Shown in pieces: positions 1 through 8,768 of a DNA stretch of 42,146 nucleotides. The stretch is from contig DAIDJG010000175.1 in NCBI GenBank assembly GCA_027451445.1, forward strand, positions 1 through 42,146. Reading direction: 5' to 3'. Below the pieces are notes generated by a model, which was not told the origin of the DNA, did not search any database, and saw only the letters and a list, made by a program, of their open reading frames with translations. Origin of the DNA: Singulisphaera sp. (lineage in GTDB: Bacteria > Planctomycetota > Planctomycetia > Isosphaerales > Isosphaeraceae). Numbering within the stretch: position 1 is the first letter of the stretch; the number at the start of each line of letters is the position of its first letter. The position numbers were made by a program, and so were the translations under genes.

Positions 1-3000
1 AGGTCCTTCCACGTACCCGCGGCACCCGGCACCTTGGCCTGGCCGCCGAGCTGACCTTCGACACCCACCTCGCGGGCCACCGTGGTGACCTGCTCGGCGA
101 AAGTTGCCAGGGTGTCGGTCATCTCGTTGATCGTATCGGCGAGCGACGCGATCTCACCCTTCGCTTCCACAACGAGCTTGCGCTTCAGGTCGCCGTTGGC
201 GACCGCTGTCACGACCTTCGCGATCCCGCGCACCTGGCTGGTGAGGTTGCCTGCCATGCTGTTCACGCTATCGGTCAGGTCCTTCCAGACGCCTGCAACG
301 CCGCGCACCTGGGCCTGGCCGCCGAGCTGGCCTTCCGTGCCTACTTCGCGGGCCACGCGGGTCACTTCACTGGCGAACGAATTGAGCTGGTCGACCATCG
401 CGTTGATCGTGTTCTTGAGCTGAAGAATTTCACCTTTGACATCGACGGTGATCTTCTTCGAGAGGTCGCCGTTCGCGACCGCCGTGGTGACTTCCGCAAT
501 GTTGCGCACCTGGTCGGTCAGGTTGCCGCCCATGGAGTTCACGTTGTCCGTGAGGTCGCGCCAGACACCGGCGACCCCGCGCACCTGGGCCTGGCCACCA
601 AGGCGTCCTTCCGTACCCACTTCGCGGGCCACACGAGTCACTTCGCTCGCGAACGAGTTGAGCTGGTCGACCATCGCGTTGATCGTGTTCTTCAGCTCCA
701 AGATTTCCCCGCGGACGTCTACCGTCACCTTCTTGGTCAAGTCGCCGTTGGCGACCGCCGTCGTCACTTCGGCGATGTTACGCACCTGACCGGTGAGGTT
801 ACCGGCCATGCTGTTCACATTGTCGGTGAGGTCCTTCCAGACGCCTGCAACACCTTGAATCTGGGCCTGGCCGCCGAGTCGTCCTTCCGTACCCACCTCG
901 CGGGCCACGCGGGTTACTTCGCTCGCGAACGCGTTGAGCTGGTCGACCATCGTATTGATGGTGTTCTTGAGCTGCGAGATCTCGCCCTTGACGTCTACGG
1001 TGACCTTCTTGCGGAGGTCACCGTTCGCCACGGCCGTGGTCACTTCCGCGATGTTGCGCACCTGGGCCGTCAGGTTGCTTCCCATGGAGTTCACGGAGTC
1101 GGTGAGATCCTTCCACACACCGGCGACCCCGCGCACGACCGCTTGCCCACCGAGCTTCCCTTCCGTACCCACTTCGAGCGCGACGCGGGTCACTTCGGAG
1201 GCGAAGCTGTTGAGCTGGTCGATCATGGTGTTCATCGTGTCCTTCAGCTCGAGAATTTCGCCGCGGACGTCCACCGTGATCTTCTTCGAGAGGTCGCCAT
1301 TCGCGATCGCCGTCGAGACCTCCGCGATGTTACGCACCTGGCCGGTCAGGTTGCTGGCCATCAGGTTCACGTTGTCGGTGAGGTCCTTCCAGGTACCCGC
1401 CACCCCTTGCACCTGGGCCTGACCGCCGAGCTTCCCTTCCGTACCCACTTCGCGTGCCACGCGGGTCACTTCGGAGGCGAAGCTGTTGAGCTGGTCGACC
1501 ATCGTGTTGATGGTGTCCTTCAGCTCCAGGATTTCACCCTTAACCGCCACGGTGATTTTCTTGGAGAGGTCGCCGTTCGCGATGGCCGTCGAGACCTCGG
1601 CGATGTTTCGCACCTGGCCGGTCAGGTTACCGGCCATGCTGTTCACGCTGTCGGTCAGGTCTTTCCACACGCCGGCAACGTCGCGCACCATCGCTTGCCC
1701 GCCGAGCTTCCCTTCCGAGCCCACTTCGCGTGCCACGCGGGTCACTTCGCTGGCGAACGAGTTGAGCTGGTCCACCATCGTATTCATGGTGTCTTTCAGC
1801 TCCAGGATTTCACCCTTGACGTCCACCGTGATCTTCTTGGAGAGGTCGCCGTTTGCGACCGCCGTCGTCACTTCGGCGATGTTTCGCACCTGGCCGGTGA
1901 GGTTACCGGCCATGCTATTCACGCTGTCGGTGAGGTCCTTCCACACACCGGCAACGTCGCGCACGACCGCTTGCCCGCCGAGCTTCCCTTCCGAACCCAC
2001 TTCGCGAGCGACGCGGGTCACTTCGGAGGCGAAGCTGTTGAGCTGGTCGACCATCGTATTGATGGTGTTCTTGAGCTGGAGGATTTCCCCCTTCACGTCG
2101 ACGGTGATCTTCTTGGAGAGGTCGCCGTTGGCCACGGAGGTGGTCACTTCAGCGATGTTACGCACCTGGCCGGTGAGGTTGCCTGCCATGCTGTTCACGC
2201 TCTCGGTCAGGTCCCTCCAGACACCGCCAACGCCTTGCACCTGGGCCTGACCGCCGAGCTTCCCTTCCGTACCCACTTCGCGAGCGACGCGGGTCACTTC
2301 GGAGGCGAAGCTGTTGAGCTGGTCGACCATCGTATTGATGGTGTTCTTGAGCTGGAGGATTTCTCCCTTCACGTCGACGGTGATCTTCTTGGAGAGGTCG
2401 CCGTTGGCGACGGAGGTGGTCACTTCGGCGATATTACGCACCTGGCCGGTGAGGTTACCGGCCATGCTGTTCACGCTGTCGGTGAGGTCCTTCCACACGC
2501 CGGCGACCCCGCGCACGACCGCTTGACCGCCAAGGCGGCCTTCGGATCCCACTTCGCGAGCGACGCGGGTCACTTCGGAGGCGAACGACCCGAGCTGGTC
2601 CACCATGGTATTCATGGTGTCTTTCAGCTCCAAGATTTCACCTTTGACGTCCACGGTGATTTTCTTGGAGAGGTCGCCGTTGGCCACGGCCGTGGTCACC
2701 TGTGCAATGTTACGCACCTGGGCCGTGAGGTTGCCTGCCATGCTGTTCACACTGTCGGTGAGGTCCTTCCAGGTACCCGCGACGCCCTGGACCTGGGCCT
2801 GGCCGCCAAGCTTTCCTTCCGTACCCACTTCGCGAGCGACGCGGGTCACTTCGGAGGCGAACGACCCGAGCTGGTCGACCATCGTATTGACGGTCTGGCC
2901 GATCCGGAGGAACTCCCCCTTGAGGGGTGAGCCGTCGTGCTCGAGCGGAATGCGCGGAGAGAGGTCGCCCTTCGCCACGGCACCGATCACGCGGGCGACT

Positions 3001-3359
3001 TCCTCGGTCGGCTGCACGAGGTCGCCGATCAGCGTGTTGATCGAATCGATCCGATCGGCCCACGCTCCGGTACCGGCGGCCGGCTTGGCGCGCTGGGTGA
3101 TTCGGCCTTCCTTACCGACGACGCGCGCCACGCGCGCAGTTTCCTTGGTGCTGTACTCGAGCAGCTCGGCCACATCGTTGAAAGCCTCGGCGATGGCGGA
3201 TCCGACAACGCTCTCATCAATCGGCAGCCGAACGGCGAAGTCGCCCTTTTTCAGGGTTTTCAACGCCGCGAGAAGTCCCTTCGCGTCGAAATGTCCATTC
3301 GCTGATCCAAGATCGGGCGCGCTCCCGTCAGCGACACTCGCCAGGGGCTTCTTGGCCAT
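1..3359 (-). CDS. Poly-HAMP signalling protein, probably Nik1-like hybrid histidine kinase (3' end outside window)
   Basis: The frame is open from an ATG at 3359 to the left edge, giving about 1119 residues of an unfinished protein. A GGGAG lies about 6 nt before the ATG. After roughly 140 residues of diverged repeat (GDFAVRLP, later GDLSPRIP), a 92-residue unit recurs ten times at exactly 276-nt spacing. Its landmarks are [61 protein letters not shown] and [15 protein letters not shown]. Near the edge a diverged unit appears ([20 protein letters not shown]). This is the HAMP-concatemer pattern of group III (Nik1/Os-1-type) kinases, which usually continue into HisKA, HATPase and receiver domains. 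That continuation is inferred, because it lies outside the window. No N-terminal membrane segment is seen, so a cytosolic sensor is likely. The HAMP call is firm; kinase identity is less certain, since chemoreceptor-like proteins also use HAMP arrays. Confidence 0.88.
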   Translation of the reverse strand, partial: MAKKPLASVADGSAPDLGSANGHFDAKGLLAALKTLKKGDFAVRLPIDESVVGSAIAEAFNDVAELLEYSTKETARVARVVGKEGRITQRAKPAAGTGAWADRIDSINTLIGDLVQPTEEVARVIGAVAKGDLSPRIPLEHDGSPLKGEFLRIGQTVNTMVDQLGSFASEVTRVAREVGTEGKLGGQAQVQGVAGTWKDLTDSVNSMAGNLTAQVRNIAQVTTAVANGDLSKKITVDVKGEILELKDTMNTMVDQLGSFASEVTRVAREVGSEGRLGGQAVVRGVAGVWKDLTDSVNSMAGNLTGQVRNIAEVTTSVANGDLSKKITVDVKGEILQLKNTINTMVDQLNSFASEVTRVAREVGTEGKLGGQAQVQGVGGVWRDLTESVNSMAGNLTGQVRNIAEVTTSVANGDLSKKITVDVKGEILQLKNTINTMVDQLNSFASEVTRVAREVGSEGKLGGQAVVRDVAGVWKDLTDSVNSMAGNLTGQVRNIAEVTTAVANGDLSKKITVDVKGEILELKDTMNTMVDQLNSFASEVTRVAREVGSEGKLGGQAMVRDVAGVWKDLTDSVNSMAGNLTGQVRNIAEVSTAIANGDLSKKITVAVKGEILELKDTINTMVDQLNSFASEVTRVAREVGTEGKLGGQAQVQGVAGTWKDLTDNVNLMASNLTGQVRNIAEVSTAIANGDLSKKITVDVRGEILELKDTMNTMIDQLNSFASEVTRVALEVGTEGKLGGQAVVRGVAGVWKDLTDSVNSMGSNLTAQVRNIAEVTTAVANGDLRKKVTVDVKGEISQLKNTINTMVDQLNAFASEVTRVAREVGTEGRLGGQAQIQGVAGVWKDLTDNVNSMAGNLTGQVRNIAEVTTAVANGDLTKKVTVDVRGEILELKNTINAMVDQLNSFASEVTRVAREVGTEGRLGGQAQVRGVAGVWRDLTDNVNSMGGNLTDQVRNIAEVTTAVANGDLSKKITVDVKGEILQLKNTINAMVDQLNSFASEVTRVAREVGTEGQLGGQAQVRGVAGVWKDLTDSVNSMAGNLTSQVRGIAKVVTAVANGDLKRKLVVEAKGEIASLADTINEMTDTLATFAEQVTTVAREVGVEGQLGGQAKVPGAAGTWKD
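133..2892 (-). repeat. Ten tandem 276-bp coding repeats (HAMP units)
   Basis: The segment encoding the DQLNSF-type core recurs at 382, 658, 934, 1210, 1486, 1762, 2038, 2314, 2590 and 2866, an exact 276-bp period with no indels. Neighbouring units are very similar in DNA, for example those starting at 2038 and 2314. That fits recent duplication or gene conversion. The unit nearest the left edge is clearly more diverged. Confidence 0.9.
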
Positions 3360-3795
3360 GGGTCTCTCCCGACTCTCGAGGTGTTGTCTCAAGGAAGTTT
3401 GCCGTCCACGCCGGAGTTCCGGATCCGGAATGGGAGTCGTGCAAGCTTGAGCGATTCAAGTGTAGCAGATGGGCGGGTTACGAAGAACAGAATGTACAAG
3501 AAGGACGCGCCCCGATCTCCAGACATGTCGCCCCGAAGGAATTAGCGCCTGGGTGCATCAGCAAAAGTACAGGTACGGATCGAGGTTTGGGACGATTCTT
3601 AACGAAGTCGTTGAACTGGACAACCCAAGGATTGGCGCGCATGGGGGGCCTTCATTTCGAAAGCACGATACGCGATTAAGCGAATCCCGCCCAGTACTCG
3701 TTGCCGCGTCGTGCCGGGAAGGGCCTCAGCGCAATCCGGGCGACCATCGCCCAAGCCCAGAACACTGTAGCAAATGGAATGCCGATTCTCGCGGT
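3360..3795. other. Gene-free interval upstream of the HAMP gene
   Basis: About 435 bp between the stop of the acyl-CoA dehydrogenase gene and the start of the poly-HAMP gene, both on the minus strand. I see no convincing gene: the open frames here resemble no family. The promoter of the HAMP gene is expected here. TACACT near 3465 on the minus strand is a possible -10, but no clear -35 accompanies it. Confidence 0.5.
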
Positions 3796-5604
3796 TCAGC
3801 TTGGCTTTTTCGCCGATGCTCGGAGTGCGGCGTTGGCAGTGCGGGTGGTCTGGGCGTCGTCGTTGTGGTAGAGCTCATGGATCGCCTGATCGAACCGGCG
3901 ATTGGCCATGCTGAGGTAGAGCTCGGCGGCATTGCGGTCGAGCTCGCTCGCGGAGTTTGTCGCTAGCTCGTGGTCGAGCCGGGCGAGGACGCACGAGGCG
4001 GTTGTGAGGGCGATGGCGGCGTCGGCGATGCGTTCCTGAATGTATTGGAGCTCGAGGATGGACTCACGATGCTTCATCAAGACATGCTCGACGGCGCGGG
4101 CGAACCGCGAAATGCGCCGGGTGAGCCGCTCGGCGGAGGGGCGGAGCAGGGGGGTGACGACGGGGATGGTCGGGACGTGGGCGAGCCGGGTGATGCGCTC
4201 GCGGCCGAAGCGCCAGAGCGTCGGCACGAACCGGGAGGGCCTCTTCAGTCCCTCCAGGGTCGATTTGAATCCTTCGCCGATGTCGCGCATTCCGACGAGA
4301 GCGATGAATGCCTTGAGGACCTCGTTGGCTCCTTCGCCGATGGTGTTGATGCGGGCGTCGCGCATCATCCGTTCGTAGGGTTCGTCGCAGAAGTAGCCCT
4401 GTCCGCCGTGGACCTGGAGGGTCTCGTAGGAGCCTTGCCACAAGGCCTCGGTGGAGAAGACCTTGAGGATGGCCGTTTCGAGCATGTAGTCCTCAGCGCC
4501 GGAGTCGATCAGGGCAGCGGTCTCGTAGGTGAGGGCCTCCATGGCGTAGGCGGTGGCCGCGAGGTAGGCGAGCTTCTTCTTGATGAGCTCCAGGTCGGCG
4601 AGCGGCCGGCCGAACTGCCGGCGACGGGCCGCATGGCGGGTTGCGGCCGCCAGGTACGTCTTGGCCGCACCGGTGCAGCTTGCGCCGAAGGTGGTGCGGC
4701 CGAAGTCGAGGACCGTCAAGGCGACCTTCAGGCCTTTGCCGAGCGGCCCGAGGATGTTCGAGGCCGGGACGGGCATGTCGTGGAAGGCCAGTTTTGCCGT
4801 CGCGGTCCCGCGGATCCCGCACTTTTCCATCCGGGCCTCGACGACCTCGAAGCCGGGCATGTCGGGCGTGACGAGGAAGGCGGTGACCTTCGACTCGCCT
4901 CCTTTCGGGTCGGGCGTGCGGGCCATCACGGTCAGGACGCCGGCGATGGCGCCATTGGTGATGTAACGTTTTGAGCCGTTGAGGATATAGGTCTGCCCGT
5001 CTGCGCTCGGCGTGGCCGTCGTCTGCACGTTGCTGGCATCGGAGCCGGCTTCGGTTTCCGTCAGGGCGAAGGCCGCGAGGGTTTCGCCACGAACGAGCGG
5101 GGGGAGCCATTTCGCTTTCTGCTCGGGGGTGCCGAAGAGCACGAGCGCGCGGATGCCGATCGAGTGGTGGGCGTTGACGAACACGGCCGTCGAGGAGCAA
5201 TGCCCGCCGATCACTTCCATGATTTGACAGTAGCCTGACTGCGAGAACCCCTGGCCGCCGAACTCGACGGGGGCAGCCATGCCGAGGACGCCGAGCCGTC
5301 CCAGGCCGTCGATGACCGATTGCGGAATATCGGCCGCGCGGTCGATGGCGGCAGCATCAATATTCGTGTCGGCGAATTCCCTGACCTGCGCAACGGCTTG
5401 CTCAACCCGGGTCTTCTCGTCGCCGGAGAGGGTGGGGTACGGGAAGATCGCCTGGGCCCGGAACTCGCCCTTGAAGAGTGCCTTGGCGAACCCCGCCCGC
5501 GAGGGTTCGGAGAACAGGAGTTCCTCCGCCTGGCGCATCTGCCGCTCTCGGGCACTGGTCGCGTCCTGCTGGGCTCGGTCGGCAGAGGGGAGGGTGGAGG
5601 ACAT
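3796..5604 (-). CDS. Acyl-CoA dehydrogenase with C-terminal extension (VLCAD/ACAD9-like layout)
   Basis: A 602-residue flavoenzyme expected to oxidise acyl-CoA to trans-2-enoyl-CoA and pass electrons to electron-transfer flavoprotein. The order is an N-terminal helical domain (about residues 60-170), a middle beta domain with the family signature ALTETEAGSDASN, and a C-terminal helical domain with RRQFGRPL and HGGQGYFCDEPYERMMRD. The probable catalytic base is E424 in INTIGEGANEVLK. The usual enzyme has about 380-400 residues. Here about 175 residues follow E424, and roughly 40 extra precede the domain, as in very-long-chain enzymes. AAGGAG lies 6 nt before the ATG at 5604, which supports the start. 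No beta-oxidation partner gene is adjacent, so chain-length preference cannot be read from context. Confidence 0.93.
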   Translation of the reverse strand: MSSTLPSADRAQQDATSARERQMRQAEELLFSEPSRAGFAKALFKGEFRAQAIFPYPTLSGDEKTRVEQAVAQVREFADTNIDAAAIDRAADIPQSVIDGLGRLGVLGMAAPVEFGGQGFSQSGYCQIMEVIGGHCSSTAVFVNAHHSIGIRALVLFGTPEQKAKWLPPLVRGETLAAFALTETEAGSDASNVQTTATPSADGQTYILNGSKRYITNGAIAGVLTVMARTPDPKGGESKVTAFLVTPDMPGFEVVEARMEKCGIRGTATAKLAFHDMPVPASNILGPLGKGLKVALTVLDFGRTTFGASCTGAAKTYLAAATRHAARRRQFGRPLADLELIKKKLAYLAATAYAMEALTYETAALIDSGAEDYMLETAILKVFSTEALWQGSYETLQVHGGQGYFCDEPYERMMRDARINTIGEGANEVLKAFIALVGMRDIGEGFKSTLEGLKRPSRFVPTLWRFGRERITRLAHVPTIPVVTPLLRPSAERLTRRISRFARAVEHVLMKHRESILELQYIQERIADAAIALTTASCVLARLDHELATNSASELDRNAAELYLSMANRRFDQAIHELYHNDDAQTTRTANAALRASAKKPS

Positions 5605-5725
5605 GGCGGTCTCCTTCGACAGGGGTCCGATCGTCGCACCGATCAGGCCCCATGGGTATTGGGGCGGGGGACTATCGGAATTCTAGCGGCAAACGGTGTC
5701 GAAGAAAGGTGCGGGGGAGCCGCCG

Positions 5726-6151
5726 TTACTCGGGTGAGTCGGCATCACTGGTGGGCTGGGTTGGCTTCGAGCGCGGACCGCCCCGGCCGACACCGGCGTC
5801 CTTGCCGAGCCAGAATGCGAGGATCACGCCGCCAACCAGCATAAGGATCTTGATCTGGGCCTTTTCGTGGAAGTGGGTGACCATGAAGGTGAAACTTTCG
5901 TCAGCGACGAAGGGGAATGCCTTCCACTCGGCGTAAAGTTCCAGAAGCAGGGCGGCGACAGCACAGAGAATGCCCCGTACGAATGACCGTTCCCGGGCCA
6001 CCAATCCGCAGCCGAAGCCGAGCAAACCGCCGGGGATCATGAGGCCGTAAAAGCCCTGCCTTACGAGCCACAGAAATACGATGTATCCTAGGAATCCGCC
6101 CACCGCCGCGCCGATCACCTCGAGGAATATGCCGATGACACGCTCTCGCAT
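5726..6151 (-). CDS. Small four-helix membrane protein of unknown function
   Basis: A 141-residue protein I do not recognise. Four hydrophobic stretches are visible: about 5-29 (IGIFLEVIGAAVGGFLGYIV), 34-50 (glycine-rich GLMIPGGLLGFGCGLVA), 57-75 (GILCAVAALLLELYAEW) and 98-114 (IKILMLVGGVILAFWLG). A hydrophilic Pro/Ser-rich tail follows. The spacing suggests an integral inner-membrane protein with a soluble loop around residues 76-97. GGAGGG lies a few nt before the ATG. It is on the same strand as the acyl-CoA dehydrogenase gene, 121 bp ahead of it, so co-transcription is possible but not indicated by coupling. Confidence 0.7.
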   Translation of the reverse strand: MRERVIGIFLEVIGAAVGGFLGYIVFLWLVRQGFYGLMIPGGLLGFGCGLVARERSFVRGILCAVAALLLELYAEWKAFPFVADESFTFMVTHFHEKAQIKILMLVGGVILAFWLGKDAGVGRGGPRSKPTQPTSDADSPE

Positions 6152-6485
6152 CCGCCCTCCCCTTTCACCGCGCGTACCCCGAACACGCTAGGACCCGCCA
6201 CCAACCTTACAGCGGAAGTCGGCGCAGCGGCAAGCCGTGCGGGAATGGTGTATTGGACTCCCGTAGTGACACTTCGTTCGGGCGAACGAAAGATTTCGAA
6301 GTTGTTGGTCGGCGCTACCGAAGCCTCACTTCTTGAGGGGATCACAACTGAGTCGCGCGTGACCGGGCGGCACAATCCTTCCCTCCCTCATCAACGCAAG
6401 GAAGATATATAACTCACTGCCTTGGAAAGGGGGGTAGGGGCAATACCGTTCAAATAGTCGTAAAGCTTACGAGCACAGGAAGATA

Positions 6486-6528
6486 AATACTCCCTCCACC
6501 CTTGTGGGGGAGGGCCGGGGTGGGGGGT
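6486..6528. repeat. Degenerate GC-run hairpin motif, left-arm type
   Basis: The stretch reads ACTCCCTCCACCCTTGTGGG, then GGAGGGCCGGGGTGGGGGG. It resembles, with changes, the left arms of the paired GC-run elements at 22086 and 37774. A right-arm-type copy lies at 6902-6938, so the two may be the ends of one older element enclosing the CCCTGAA palindrome. Confidence 0.5.
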
Positions 6529-6597
6529 ATCGCATTACCTGGGGCCGTTCGAACCCCCCGACCCCAACCCTGGCATGTTTAAAAGTCCGCCGCGTGT

Positions 6598-6633
6598 AAC
6601 GTTTTTCTCGCCCACTTCCCCGCGAAAAACGTT
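6598..6633. repeat. Hairpin with perfect 10-bp arms
   Basis: AACGTTTTTC (6598-6607) is repeated in inverted form as GAAAAACGTT (6624-6633) around a 16-nt loop. No gene ends next to it, so it is more likely part of the repeat cluster than a terminator. Confidence 0.6.
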
Positions 6634-6652
6634 GCGCATCAGTGCATTTTCT

Positions 6653-6840
6653 TGGCCCTGAAAGGGCCGGACAGGAAAGCCCAGGGCATCGCCCTGGGGA
6701 ACCGGTGCCTACCTGATATCTCTCCCGCCCTGAAGGGGCCGCGTCTGCCTGGCCCGCCCCTTCAGGGCGGAATCATGTTTTTGTGTCATGCATGCCCAGG
6801 GCGTTGCCCTGGGCTTTCCTGTCTGGCCCTTTCAGGGCCA
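6653..6840. repeat. Nested palindromic repeat (CCCTGAAAGGGCC family)
   Basis: Outer arms at 6653-6698 and 6794-6840 are inverted copies with only a few mismatches; each holds TGGCCCTGAAAGGGCC, ACAGGAAAGCCCAGGGC and a further GCCCTGGG. Inner arms at 6725-6739 and 6756-6770 (CCGCCCTGAAGGGGC) are perfect 15-bp inverted copies. Each outer arm also contains two smaller palindromes. The result can fold as a branched cruciform of about 190 nt. I recall similar sequence families spread through planctomycete intergenic DNA, but copy number cannot be judged from one window. Confidence 0.8.
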
Positions 6841-6901
6841 TGCGCGCAACAGAAATGACGGAACGTGCAACGCCATCCACCGGGACTTTTCAACTTCCCA
6901 C

Positions 6902-6938
6902 CCTGACCCCCCCCTTCCCAAGGGGGGGAGTTATATGT
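6902..6938. repeat. GC-run hairpin motif, right-arm type
   Basis: A C-run, TTCCCAA and a G-run are followed by GAGTTATATGTTG. This matches the right arms at 22250-22297 and 37910-37952, and reads as the reverse complement of a left arm. The C-run/TTCCCAA/G-run core is a perfect hairpin. It lies about 70 bp beyond the recA stop. Confidence 0.7.
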
Positions 6939-7009
6939 TGCTCGCGTGCGGACGAGGGAATGGCGTACGGGGTCGTCGTGCGCCATATATATCGGTGGCC
7001 GCTCGAACG

Positions 7010-8083
7010 TCACTCTTCCCCGTCGTGGTCCATCGCCCCGTTGGCACTCCCAGCGCTGTGCGTACCGCGGGTGCTCATGACCCGGGTGGTGATCTCCTGG
7101 GCGAGCTCCGGGTTGTCACGCAGATACTGCTTGGCGTTCTCGCGACCCTGGCCAAGGCGGGTGTCACCGTAGTTGAACCAGGAGCCCGACTTCTCGATGA
7201 TCTTGTCGGCAAGGGCCAGGTCCATCAGGTCGCCTTCGTGGGAAATTCCCCCGGCGTACATCATGTCGAACTCGCACACACGGAACGGAGGCGCAACCTT
7301 GTTCTTGACGACCTTCACCTTCACGCGAGAACCGACGACCTCCTCGCCCTCCTTCACCGGCCCGATCCGGCGCACGTCAATCCGGCACGAGCTGTAGAAC
7401 TTCAACGCCCGGCCCCCCGGCGTCGTCTCCGGACTGCCGAACATGACGCCGATCTTTTCGCGGATCTGGTTGATGAAGACCAGCACGGCCTTCGACCGCG
7501 CGACACCCCCCGTCAGCTTGCGCAGGGCCTGGCTCATGAGCCTCGCCTGAATACCGACGAAACTATCGCCGATCTCGCCTTCGACTTCCGCCTTGGGCAC
7601 GAGCGCGGCTACGGAGTCGACCACGATGATGTCGACCGCGTTCGACATGATGAGCATCTCGGCGATCTGGAGCGCTTCTTCAGCACTCCCCGGCTGGCTT
7701 ACGAGGAGCGATTCGATATTCACCCCCAGCCGCTTGCACCAGGAAGGATCGAGCGCATGCTCCGCGTCGATGAACGCGGCGACGCCCCCCATCTTCTGCG
7801 CATTGGCCACCGCGTGCAGCGCGATCGTCGTCTTGCCGCTCGACTCCGGCCCGAACAACTCAATGATGCGGCCCCGAGGTAGTCCCTTACCGCCCAGCGC
7901 CAGGTCGAGCGACAGGGCCCCCGTGGAGATCCCCTCCACTTCGAGATGACTCCCTTCACCCAGCTTCATGATCGCGCCGGCGCCGAACGTCTTCTCGATC
8001 TGCCCGATCGCATTGTTCAGCGCTTTCTCCTCCGCCGACATCGCCGCCGGCTTGACCTCCGCCCCACCCTGTCGCTTGGCCAC
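7010..8083 (-). CDS. recA: RecA recombinase
   Basis: RecA forms ATP-dependent filaments on single-stranded DNA for strand exchange and promotes LexA self-cleavage. From the GTG at 8083 the product is 357 residues, close to the usual 340-360. Walker A is GPESSGKT (residues 78-85). Other landmarks are [30 protein letters not shown], the loop L1 region [20 protein letters not shown], loop L2 [20 protein letters not shown], and an acidic C-terminus ending DHDGEE. I chose the GTG because GGGAGGGAG ends 4 nt upstream and the protein then begins MAKRQGG. The ATG at 8140 lies upstream of the SOS box and promoter -10, so it would not be on the transcript. thpR ends just upstream, inside the recA promoter. 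Confidence 0.97.
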   Translation of the reverse strand: MAKRQGGAEVKPAAMSAEEKALNNAIGQIEKTFGAGAIMKLGEGSHLEVEGISTGALSLDLALGGKGLPRGRIIELFGPESSGKTTIALHAVANAQKMGGVAAFIDAEHALDPSWCKRLGVNIESLLVSQPGSAEEALQIAEMLIMSNAVDIIVVDSVAALVPKAEVEGEIGDSFVGIQARLMSQALRKLTGGVARSKAVLVFINQIREKIGVMFGSPETTPGGRALKFYSSCRIDVRRIGPVKEGEEVVGSRVKVKVVKNKVAPPFRVCEFDMMYAGGISHEGDLMDLALADKIIEKSGSWFNYGDTRLGQGRENAKQYLRDNPELAQEITTRVMSTRGTHSAGSANGAMDHDGEE

Positions 8084-8112
8084 GGCGCTCCCTCCCAAAA
8101 AGTCCCCGAAAA

Positions 8113-8130
8113 ACTGTACGTAAGGACAGT
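8113..8130 (-). promoter_or_regulatory. LexA-type SOS box upstream of recA
   Basis: ACTGTACGTAAGGACAGT contains CTGT (8114-8117) and ACAG (8126-8129) separated by exactly 8 nt, the core of the proteobacterial-type LexA operator. It lies 30 nt before the recA GTG and directly downstream of the predicted -10. This is the position expected for LexA to block transcription. LexA itself is not in the window. Confidence 0.78.
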
Positions 8131-8132
8131 AT

Positions 8133-8160
8133 AGTATCACCTCTTTTCGCGGCGAGTCAA
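8133..8160 (-). promoter_or_regulatory. Predicted recA promoter
   Basis: On the minus strand TTGACT (8160-8155) and GATACT (8138-8133) are separated by 16 nt, a good sigma-70-type match. The -35 overlaps the last codons of thpR. The SOS box begins a few nt downstream. Confidence 0.6.
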
Positions 8161-8768
8161 GGGGACGTTTCTGGTTTTTCCCCTTCGAGTCGAGCGGTGC
8201 TCAACGGGGCGTAAATTGGCCCCTCGGGCGCGAGGGTTGAGGCGAAAACGACCGCTTCGGACACGCGGAACGACCCCGCGGACCACGTCTGATGATGTCG
8301 CAAAATCGGCGAGAGGTCTCGCGCCGGTCCGCGTCCGACCTTGATCCTACCGAGAGTGATGTGCGGATGAAACCGGTTGTCCTCCGGCGGGCAACCCGCC
8401 TGCGTCGCGGCTGCCGCCACTTCTTTCTGAAGGCGCGCGAGCGGCTCGAGACCCGGGCCCGTCATCCCAACCCAGAGGACACGAGCCTTTCTTGGGTCCG
8501 GAAAGCAGCCCAGACCCTCCAGCCGCAGCTCGAACGGCGCGTGTGGCTTTGCCGCATCATTGACCGCACGACAGAGCCTCACCAGGTCAACGTCCGCGAC
8601 ATCCCCGAGGAACGCCAGCGTGAGGTGGAACGCCGTCGCCGTCGCCGACGCCCAGCGCACGTCCGGCACGTCCGGAGCGAGCTGCGCTTGCAGCCGCGTC
8701 AGCTTCTCGCCGATCTTATCAGGCACAGGAATTGCTAGAAATGTGCGCGTTTTGTCTGGCATGCTCAC
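8157..8768 (-). CDS. thpR: RNA 2',3'-cyclic phosphodiesterase (2H family)
   Basis: A member of the 2H phosphoesterase superfamily, the bacterial ThpR/LigT group that opens 2',3'-cyclic phosphate ends of RNA; some members show 2'-5' ligase activity in vitro. The 203-residue length is typical. Both catalytic HxTx motifs are present: HLTL at residues 48-51 and HITL at 136-139, within [11 protein letters not shown]. The start may be the GTG at 8768 or the ATG two codons later (8762); neither has a strong ribosome-binding site. It is on the recA strand and stops inside the recA promoter, so recA has its own regulated start even if some readthrough occurs. Confidence 0.92.
   Translation of the reverse strand: MSMPDKTRTFLAIPVPDKIGEKLTRLQAQLAPDVPDVRWASATATAFHLTLAFLGDVADVDLVRLCRAVNDAAKPHAPFELRLEGLGCFPDPRKARVLWVGMTGPGLEPLARLQKEVAAAATQAGCPPEDNRFHPHITLGRIKVGRGPARDLSPILRHHQTWSAGSFRVSEAVVFASTLAPEGPIYAPLSTARLEGEKPETSP

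Larger units (their letters stand above)
6152..7009. other. 858-bp gene-free region rich in palindromes
   Basis: This interval separates the 5' end of the small membrane protein gene from the 3' end of recA. It holds no believable gene. Short open frames such as 6652-6858 are read through palindromic DNA. It contains a 10-bp-stem hairpin (6598-6633), a large nested palindrome (6653-6840) and two GC-run motifs (6486-6528 and 6902-6938), each described separately. Confidence 0.75.

Noticed and set aside
855-2930. Long plus-strand open frame (about 690 codons) rich in His, Asp and Gly
   Set aside because: It is the antisense frame of the HAMP repeats and simply mirrors their 276-bp period. The minus strand encodes recognisable HAMP sequence.
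1-2930. Regular repeats considered as a CRISPR or satellite array
   Set aside because: The period is a multiple of three (276), there are no short repeats with unique spacers, and the reading frame is continuous.
3469-3966. Plus-strand open frame of 165 codons
   Set aside because: No family resemblance, no ribosome-binding site, and the second part is antisense to the acyl-CoA dehydrogenase.
6115-6375. Minus-strand open frame overlapping the start of the small membrane protein gene
   Set aside because: Low-complexity sequence without a domain or signal, and it overlaps a better supported gene.
6652-6858. Small open frame reading ALKGPDRKAQGIALG
   Set aside because: It is translation of the CCCTGAAAGGGCC palindrome; such frames are repeat-derived artefacts.
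8084-8140. Upstream ATG extension of RecA (19 extra residues)
   Set aside because: The extension spans the SOS box and lies beyond the -10, and the GTG at 8083 has a strong ribosome-binding site.
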